Part shown: one piece after another, positions 56,987-64,000 of the stretch
Layout of the letters: each line of letters starts with the position of its first letter
Numbering within the stretch: the first letter of the stretch is position 1
NCBI GenBank assembly: GCA_036365515.1
Contig: CM070874.1
Coordinates: forward strand, 248,497,930 to 248,561,929
Direction: 5' to 3'
DNA from: Torymus aiolomorphi
Taxonomy: Eukaryota; Arthropoda; Insecta; Hymenoptera; Torymidae
Length of the DNA stretch: 64,000 nt
Notes under the pieces: generated by a model
The model's database searches: none
The model's input: only the letters and a program-made list of their open reading frames with translations
Told to the model about the DNA's origin: nothing
Program-made: the position numbers and the translations under genes

Positions 56987-57207
56987 AGGAAGTACACGAA
57001 ATGTAATGGACAATGTTGTAAATTTAATGTACGTTAGTTGAACTATTTCATTCATTGCGGGTAATCAAATTTCATGTAAATTATATTAAATTCGATTACC
57101 CTAACATTAATTATCATGTTCCTGTGTTGCAATATTTAGAGATGTTTACATTAAAATTTATGAACATTACATTAATTTTAATTTACACGTATAATTTTAA
57201 TGGAATC
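56987..57207. repeat. AAATTTCATG-rich AT repeat, interrupted by the BEL element
   Basis: Words such as AAATTTCATGTAAATT and TTAATTTTAATTTACAC recur as at 29850-30626. The repeat continues after the BEL element at 63834. Confidence 0.65.
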
Positions 57208-57212
57208 TGAAC

Positions 57213-58856
57213 TGTTTGAGAATGCCATAATTTATAATGAGGACATGCTGTGGATGTCTACAAATAAATTGAGCCAAAACACTTTGGTAAATTGAAACTA
57301 TAATATATTCACAATAACTATAAAATATAAATTACTATTACATATTTACATGAAGAAGCATTTAAAATTGATTGAAAAGTTTGTTGTAAGAATTAATTAA
57401 AGTCGATATAAAATGTGTGTATAACTGTTACAATATTATTCGTTGAGTGTTTGAGTATTACAATTGAGTGTATGAGTCTTACAATAATTGGTTGAGTGCG
57501 TAAGTGTTACAATTTGAGTGTTTGAGTTTTACTGTGTGAGTGTGGGTGAGTTTACTGAGACACGTTGCGAATCACTGATGAGCGTTATAGCCATACAATA
57601 AGCACCACAATAAAGTATTATTGATTTTATGGTGGTTGAGTTTTCAATGAGATGCCACGATTAGATATTATTGATCTAATCGTGGCTGAGTAATTCCCAC
57701 TATACAGCTTGGTTAAGCTTCCGTGTAGCAGCGCACTTTTGTATTAAATGGCCGCATGTGTGAGTGGTTACCTGGGTTTGCATTGATTGTATTCCTCCGG
57801 AATGCGTGAGAGAATCCGATGATGCAGCAGCAGGTGAGTTGCGCCAGATGAGAAAATTCCAGTTGAGAATTTCAGTTAGGTTTCCTCGCTGATAACAGTC
57901 GCCAACATGCAGTATAGGTTGCGTGAGCTGCTTCCTCGTGGTGTGCTCGAAGCATCAGGCGCCGTTGAGAAGATGCCGTTTGAGTAGCTCTAAATTACTG
58001 CGAGTATACCTTTCGTTGATAGTCACTTCTCATACGTAGCTATTATATTAATAGTCTACGCTGATGAGTTGTTCCTGTGATGGTGACTCCGCTACGATGG
58101 TGTGCAGTTGAGAAAAGCCGTAAGTTGAGATGATCACGTGAGGTAGCCGTTGAGATGAGTGCGAGGATTCGAGCAGCCGAGGAGGGCAGCCAGATAAAAA
58201 CCATAGTTGAGAAAGCAGCAGTTAATTGTTGTGTAGTGGTTGTTGAGAGGTGCCGCAGCCGCCTCATGGCCAACTAGATGCAGCGAGCCGGTGAGAAATG
58301 CCATTTGATGAGACGCCGGGCGAGCAGCACTGCTACACGAGGGGATGCCGCATGGGTGTCACCGCCGTGTGAGAAGTTCTGTGTGAGAGACACTGCTGCC
58401 TGAGAGATTCTGTGTGAGAGTTGCCGAACGTGCACACTGATGTTCTCCACGAGGCCGACTTCAGAGAGAGAATTTTACTCGACTGCGCGAGAATGCCGTG
58501 TGAGTCGGCCATGCGGTCTCGTGGCGAGCACGCTGTCCTGACTAACTAGACTGAATGAGCACTTCCGTCTTCTTCCTCGCCTCGTGCCGATCCGATAGCA
58601 GAGAGGGAGTCCATGAACGACTTCCTTCTTCTCGGTCTTGAGTTTGTTACTTCGCGACTCAAATTAACACCTATCTCACATTTGCATGTGAGAGAGTGAG
58701 ATAGACCGAAATATCGCGCATATACCTCCTTAGTCAGTGTAGCGTCTCAGCTGTTCCGCCGAGACGCCGCGAGGTGCTGCCGCTCCGTGGCTGCACAGTG
58801 AGTTGAGCCGAGCTGAGATTAACCGCGGGACTTCAAATTAGCTGAATTCCCAAACA
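57213..58856 (-). repeat. LTR (3' copy with respect to the element) of the BEL-type element
   Basis: 1644 bp. On the plus strand it is saturated with TGAG, TTGAG and GAGTT words, including a recurring TGAGA-(1-3 nt)-TGCC(G) motif (for example 57218, 57963, 58243, 58289, 58413). Differences from the other LTR are scattered single bases and small indels. Confidence 0.9.
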
Positions 58857-61800
58857 TTCCGCCTGCCATCAACCGCTAGGTCGATTTAAATTCCGATGTG
58901 CTGGTACGATGGCGAGTTGCTGACTTCCGAGTAGATTGAGACGTGGCCGTCCTGAGTTTCTTCTTGTGAGGTTGTAATTTCTCGGATGAAGTATTCCAAT
59001 ATCTTCTGAGAGTGGCCATATATTATGTGAGGGTTATCCGTATTGAGTACCATGAACTCCACTTGATTTCGTGAGATAAGTGATGCCCTTTTAATGTTGA
59101 TTGAGACCGTTGTTGAGACGACTTGCTGCCTGAGTTACTGAGTCATCCATGAAGGAGTTTCCCAACTGGACAGTTGAAATGCATTTACATTTAGAAACCA
59201 CGTGAAACATTGAGTTTAATACCTTGATGATGAGAACAAAGCCAACCTGAGTGTATCTTCTGAATCCTTTTGGAGTGGTTGTGACGGCTTTGAGTTGAGC
59301 AACCTTCACTTGAGTCAGCAATGACAATGAAATTCCAATTTGAGAATAATGTTGTCCATGGTCTGTTGGCGGTGAAATATTATTGATTTCACCACTGCCT
59401 TCCACTTACATCATACGAAATGCTGCAGGTGGGTTGGGTATCCATGGAGTGCCATCATTGATGAGAGTTGTACCAAGTTGAGTTTGTTGCGAAGGAAGTT
59501 CTTCAATTGAAATAAACCAAGTTTAAGCCGTAATGAAACCATTCGGATGAGTAGTCACTGACCATGTATGGATGAACAGCTGATGGAAGATGATGCATCT
59601 GAGAGCACACAAATACAAATCCAGCACTTGTATGATTTTGGATTCACGCCCCTTCAATGAGTTTACGTGTGGTCCTGCTAAATTGATCCCAGTGTGAGTG
59701 AAGGGTGGTAATGGGGTGGTCCAGCGCGCTGGATAGTTGCCCCATGAGTTGCTGAGTCCGATGAGTCCGATACCTAGCAGAAATCACAAAGTCTAGAATA
59801 AGTGACTTGGCCGGAACTCTGCTTCCAATAATCCAAATTTCCTGCCTGATGTGTGCAAAGTGAGTTTTCTCGGTGCCATCGAGAGATGTTGTTATGTGAG
59901 AATGCCGAATGATCAGTGATGAGTTGACTGCACCGTATTAATGTAGCTGGATGTTGAGTGATACTCCAGTTGAGTTTCGTAAAATCGACCTCCTACCCTG
60001 ATAATTCCTTTTGAGTACATGCAGTCAATCTATTGAGTAGAGAATTCCGTGGGACTTGAGATATTCCAGCATGAGGAGTTCAAGATGGAAATGAACTTGC
60101 TGAGTTTTCTTGATCCAGAATAATTTTTCTTTGCTGATCAGATCAGCTGTGAGTCTCGTCTCTGTTGAATTTTCCCTTTTGCGGACGAGATCCCATGAAT
60201 TTTCCGAATGGGATGTGGCTGCAGTGAGTGTGACCTTTGCTTCTTTCTGGAAGGTGTTCCTCGTTTTCTGAGTCTACTTGAGATGGTCATGATGATTAAT
60301 TGCTTTTGGTTGTTGGAATTATTCTTTAAGTGAGTGCAACCCTGGTTCCAACAGATTCCTTCCATCATGAGGCACGTGAGGTTATGAGCGTGCATACCAT
60401 ATTCTGATCTGTCCATAAATGAACATGAGTGCTTGGCAACTGAACATTGTCCAAACATACCTTCTGAGTAACCTTGCCGCTCTGAACTCCAACCTTGATA
60501 TGGAGTTCGGGTTGAGTGTGGCCTTCCTTCTTGATGAGACTAGGAATCATAAGCCACTTGTGAGAAAGGTGGTTTACCGTGGGGTGCTGTAGCCGTTGCC
60601 TATTGCGAAGGATTCGAAAAGCCATAAGTTTTGAGAACCGAATCCAATTGAGTGAGATCTTCTCGAATTTGCAGCCATTCTTCGCAATTGAGTTAAACTT
60701 GTTTGTACCATGAGTACTTGAGTAGCCACAGCTCTTGTAAGAGAATTTGAAATAATAACCACAGATGAGATTGTCCATGTGGGATCGAGTAGTGGTGAGT
60801 TTTGAAAGAGAATTATCCAGTTGTGATTTTCTTGAGTGAGCTGCAATATCATTCAGATGTGAATTTAATTTATAGTGAAATCTGTTATAATTTGAGTAAT
60901 CTCGTGACGCAATCATCATAATCTATAGCTTGAGTTGCTGGTGAGTAATTCCTTGAGAAACATCGGCAAATTGAATTGCAATTTTGCTCATGCGTAGCCG
61001 CCCGCCGTGCAGACTCCTGATAACTGCGTAGCGCATAAATGAGTGTGTCCGTTGATGCAACTCCATATGTGAATTTTGCTAAACGACGTGTGTGAGTCGA
61101 TCCGATTCTCTATCCATCCATGCGTTGTAAATTACATTTTAATAATGCCAATTGAGAATAACTCACGTTGAATGCCAATTCGAGTGAGTTTTCGATCTTT
61201 TTTGAAGTTAAGTTTGATGATCTAACAATAATCATCAGTGCCAATGAGTACATCCACAAGTTGAGGCTGCCACAATATGCGCTGAGCCAATAAAGTTTTC
61301 TTTCGTATAATTGAACATAAATTGTTAAGATAGTTCCGATGGCACTGTAGATGAGACTTGGCGTATGATGAACAGTAATCCTAACCTCAAATTCCAATAA
61401 TTGATAGATGAGCGGTGCCATGAAGCATTGAGGATTCAAATCACATCCTTTGAGAAGAATCACAATTCTGACATTGAATGGATTAATAATGCAAGTTTGT
61501 GGGGTGTCACTGGTGTGTTGTAACATTCCAAATGCAGTGGCAATTATTGCCGATTAAGTAACTGAGTATTGCAGGTGAGTTGAACTTAAGTGTTAATGGT
61601 TGCGCCAAAATCCAATTTTTGAGTGATTTTTATCCAAGTGATAAATCTTGAGTGAAAATTTCTTGGTCTTGCACCTATGTGTGACGTGCGGTTATTGATG
61701 CATAAATCCAAACTCTGAAGCACAGCACAATTGTAAGATGAGGAGGACCAGTGTAATTGCATTTCTGTATCTCGTTGAATCGAATAATATCAACGCCACA

Positions 61801-62179
61801 ATAGAGTGAGTGAGGTCACTTCCAATAGGTGCAAGTGTGCTGAGTAATGCTACTAAATGTATCACTTTCGGTTGAGATGTTCTTGTAGAATTCCTATGAG
61901 GCTCCTTTCTGAGTTAACTGCTAAGGCAGCGCTGAGTTTGTACGTCCACACAGTGATCCACATGTAGTGAGGAGTTTGTCCGTTAATTCCTTGAGGTTGT
62001 CCGTTTGAATGTTGAGAGTGTCCAAGTCACTGGTGAGAATCGCATCCATGAGTATGTCAATCTCCTTGGCCTCAGCATTCTCAGTCATGATTCAATGCAT
62101 GTAAACAGTTCAGCAATGAGTAAAATGCACTGACTATAATACACACCACAGCATGTTTAATCCGGCTCGAAGGACCAAA
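58857..62179 (-). pseudogene. BEL/Pao gag-pol remnants
   Basis: On the minus strand, from 62088: a 55-codon gag-like start (MTENAEAKEIDILMDAIL...) ending at a TAG at 61923-61921. Near 61275-61220 lies QLVDVLIGTDDY then a stop, resembling the [ID]-V-L-I-G-x-D-x-Y-W segment of BEL/Pao protease. Near 60430-60400 lies HVHLWTDQNMV, resembling the RNase H W-T-D-S segment, followed by SW-like residues. The 60919-60365 frame is the longest open piece. No intact catalytic domain; every piece is cut by stops. Confidence 0.65.
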
Positions 62180-63828
62180 TGTTTGAGAATGCCATAATTT
62201 ATAATGAGGACATGCTGTGGGTGTTTACAAATAAATTGAGCCAAAACACTTTGGTAAATTAAAACTATAATGTATTCCAATAACTCTAAAATATAAATTA
62301 CTATTACATATTTACATGAAGAAGCATTTAAAATTGATTGAAAAGTTGGTTGTAAGAATTAATTAAAGTCGATATAAAATGTGTGTATAACTGTTACAAT
62401 ATTATTCGTTGAGTGTTTGAGTATTACAATTTGAGTGTATGAGTCTTACAATAATTGGTTGAGTGTGTGAGTGTTACAATTTGAGTGTTTGAGTTTTACT
62501 GTGTGAGTGTGGGTGAGTTTGCTGAGACACGTTGCCAATCACTGATGAGAGTTATAAGCATACAATAAGCACCACAACAAAAGTATTATTGATTTTATGG
62601 TGGTTGAGTTTTCAATGAGATGCCACGATTAGATATTATTGATCTAATCGTGGCTGAGTAATTCCCGCTATACAGTTTGGTTAAGCTTCCGTGTAGCAGC
62701 GCACTTTTGTATAAAATGGCCGCATGTGTGAGTGGTTACCTGGGTTTGCAGTGATTGTATTCCTCCGGAATGCGTGAGAGAATCCGATGATGCAGCAGCA
62801 GGTGAGTTGCGCCAGATGAGAAAATTCCAGTTGAGAATTCCAGTTAGGTTTCCTCGCTGATAACTGCCGCCAACATGCAGTATAGGTTGCGTGAGCTGAT
62901 GGCTCGTGGTGTGCTCGAAGCATCGAGTGCCGTTGAGAAGATGCCGTTTGAGTAGCTCTAAATTACTGCGAGTATACCTTTCGTTGAGAGTCACTTCTCA
63001 TACGTAGCTATTATATTAATAGTCTACGCTGATGAGTTGTTCCTGTGATGGTGACTCCGCTACGATGATGTGCAGTTGAGAAAAGCCGTAAGTTGAGATG
63101 ATCACGTGAGGAAGCCGTTGAGATGAGTGCGAGGATGCGAGCAGCCGAGGTGGGCAGCCAGATAAAAACCATAGTTGAGAAAGCAGCAGTTGAGTGTTGG
63201 ATAGTGGTTGTTGAGAGGTGCCGCGGCCGCCTCATGGCCAACTAGATGCAGTGAGCCGGTGAGGAATGCCATTTGATGAGACGCCGGGCGAGCAGCTCTG
63301 CTACACGAGGAGATGCCGCATGGGCGTCACCGCCGTCTGAGACGTTCTGTGTGAGAGACACTGCTGCCTGAGAGATTCCGTGTGAGAGTTGCCGAACGTG
63401 CACACTGATGTTCTCCACGAGGCCGACTTCAGAGAGAGAATTTTACTCGACTGCGTGAGAATGCCGTGTGAGTCGGCCATGCGGCCTCGTGGCGAGCACG
63501 CCGTCCTGACTAATTAGACTGAATGAGCACTTCCGCCTTCTTCCTCGCCTCGTGCCGATCCGATAGCAGAGAGAGAGAGAGTCTATGAACGACTTTCTTC
63601 TTCTCGGTCTTGAGTTTGTTACTTCGCGACTCAAATTAACACCTATCTCACATTTGCATATCAGAGAGCGAGAAAGCCCGAGATATCGCGCATATACCTC
63701 ATTAGTCAGTGTAGCGTTTCAGCTGTTCCGCCGAGACGCCGCGTGGTGCTGCCGCTCCGTGGCTGCACAGTGAGTTGAGCCGAGCTGAGATTAACCGCGG
63801 GACTTCAAATTAGCTGAATTTCCAAAAA
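62180..63828 (-). repeat. LTR (5' copy with respect to the element) of the BEL-type element
   Basis: 1649 bp, near-identical to 57213-58856. Two frames (62668-62994 and 63011-63241) repeat those in the other LTR and are not genes. Confidence 0.9.
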
Positions 63829-63833
63829 TGAAC

Positions 63834-64000
63834 ATTTATATACAAGTACATTAAATTTCATGTAAATGCTTTAAATATAACGTTAAAATACCTTAATTTT
63901 CATGTTTTTGTAAAGAAATCTACTTTTTGTTACAAATTCATTAAATTTAATGCACAATCGTAAATTAAAAGTGCATTAAATTTGCGGTCATTTTTTGCAG
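63834..64000. repeat. AAATTTCATG-rich AT repeat, right flank of the BEL element
   Basis: Resumes after the TGAAC duplication with ACATTAAATTTCATGTAAAT, TTCATTAAATTTAATGCAC and AGTGCATTAAATTTGC; runs off the window. Confidence 0.65.

Larger units (their letters stand above)
57213..63828 (-). mobile_element. BEL/Pao-type LTR retrotransposon, 6.6 kb, interior decayed
   Basis: Two direct LTRs (57213-58856 and 62180-63828) are flanked by TGAAC (57208-57212 and 63829-63833). LTR ends are TGTTTG...CAAACA, with the last bases of the right copy mutated to AAAAA. In minus orientation the LTR is followed by TTTGGTCCTTCGAGCCGGAT, the style of primer-binding site seen in insect BEL elements, and the far end has a purine-rich GATGGCAGGCGGAA tract. 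The interior has a short gag start, a protease motif and RNase H-like pieces, all broken. Similar LTRs with a dead interior suggest that it moved with help from another element. Confidence 0.88.

Noticed and set aside
58043..63241. Paired minus-strand ORFs (58043-58273 and 63011-63241; 62668-62994)
   Set aside because: They are the same LTR segment in both LTRs, with low-complexity T/S-rich translation and no domain.

Overview
This is eukaryotic, almost certainly arthropod DNA. The repeat content points to an insect, and Hymenoptera is my best guess from the mix of mariner, TTAA-flanked elements, BEL/Pao, Ty3/gypsy with env, R1-type LINEs and copia; that guess is inference. There is no operon structure, tRNA set, rRNA or CRISPR. 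I found no complete host gene; only two weak exon candidates (2842-3059 and 11750-11909) might belong to one. The window is a transposon graveyard of unusually deep nesting, and most boundaries can be fixed by target-site duplications (TSDs) read directly from the sequence.

Layout 1-15 kb. TGACCTC-rich direct repeats; a solo BEL/Pao-type LTR (1111-2319, TSD CAACT); a candidate exon; a near-complete dead mariner (3251-4487, TA TSD, 1237 bp); then four TTAA-flanked elements in a row, each pair sharing one TTAA (4603-7688, 7693-7897, 7902-8924, 8929-9288). The largest carries remnants of a Mutator-like/Kolobok-type transposase, and the third is a 1-kb near-perfect palindrome. After two minisatellites comes a minus-strand Ty3/gypsy fragment with a SAP-domain gag, CCHC knuckle, protease and truncated RT, whose LTR is at 14938-15214.

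Layout 15-30 kb. A copia element is split into three coding pieces by a 1.27-kb palindrome, microsatellites and a 155-bp satellite, and ends in a 225-bp LTR (19942-20166). Next is a 5.1-kb TTAA element (20325-25435) holding an R1-like LINE ORF1, an oppositely oriented LINE endonuclease fragment, ~95-bp tandem repeats and a 12-bp E-box-like minisatellite. Then come a pogo-type HTH fragment, an inverted-repeat MITE, a LINE 3' end and a transposase remnant with a GTHSVCVC motif.

Layout 30-57 kb, the most striking part. A hAT-like element built of ~90-bp tandem repeats has its left end at 30635 and right end at 56798, with identical 8-bp TSDs (GATATTTA) on either side. Nested in it are a 5.2-kb element with ~600-bp TIRs (31567-36753, TSD TAAT), a CACTA-like element (36783-38423), an unclassified insertion (38704-56296, flanked by CATGACT), and a TTAA MITE (56602-56741). 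Inside the unclassified insertion sits a Ty3/gypsy element (39083-54357, TSD TATT). That contains two TTAA MITEs and an env-bearing errantivirus-like gypsy (42084-49403, TSD CGCG) inserted beside the protease active site. The errantivirus gag is in turn split by a solo LTR (43620-44177, TSD CAAGG).

Layout 57-64 kb. A BEL/Pao-type element in minus orientation (57213-63828, TSD TGAAC) has two 1.64-1.65-kb LTRs of high similarity but a decayed interior. It is related to the solo LTR at 1.1 kb and, like it, is extraordinarily dense in TGAG words. It sits in an AATTTCATG-rich AT repeat that also flanks the hAT nest.
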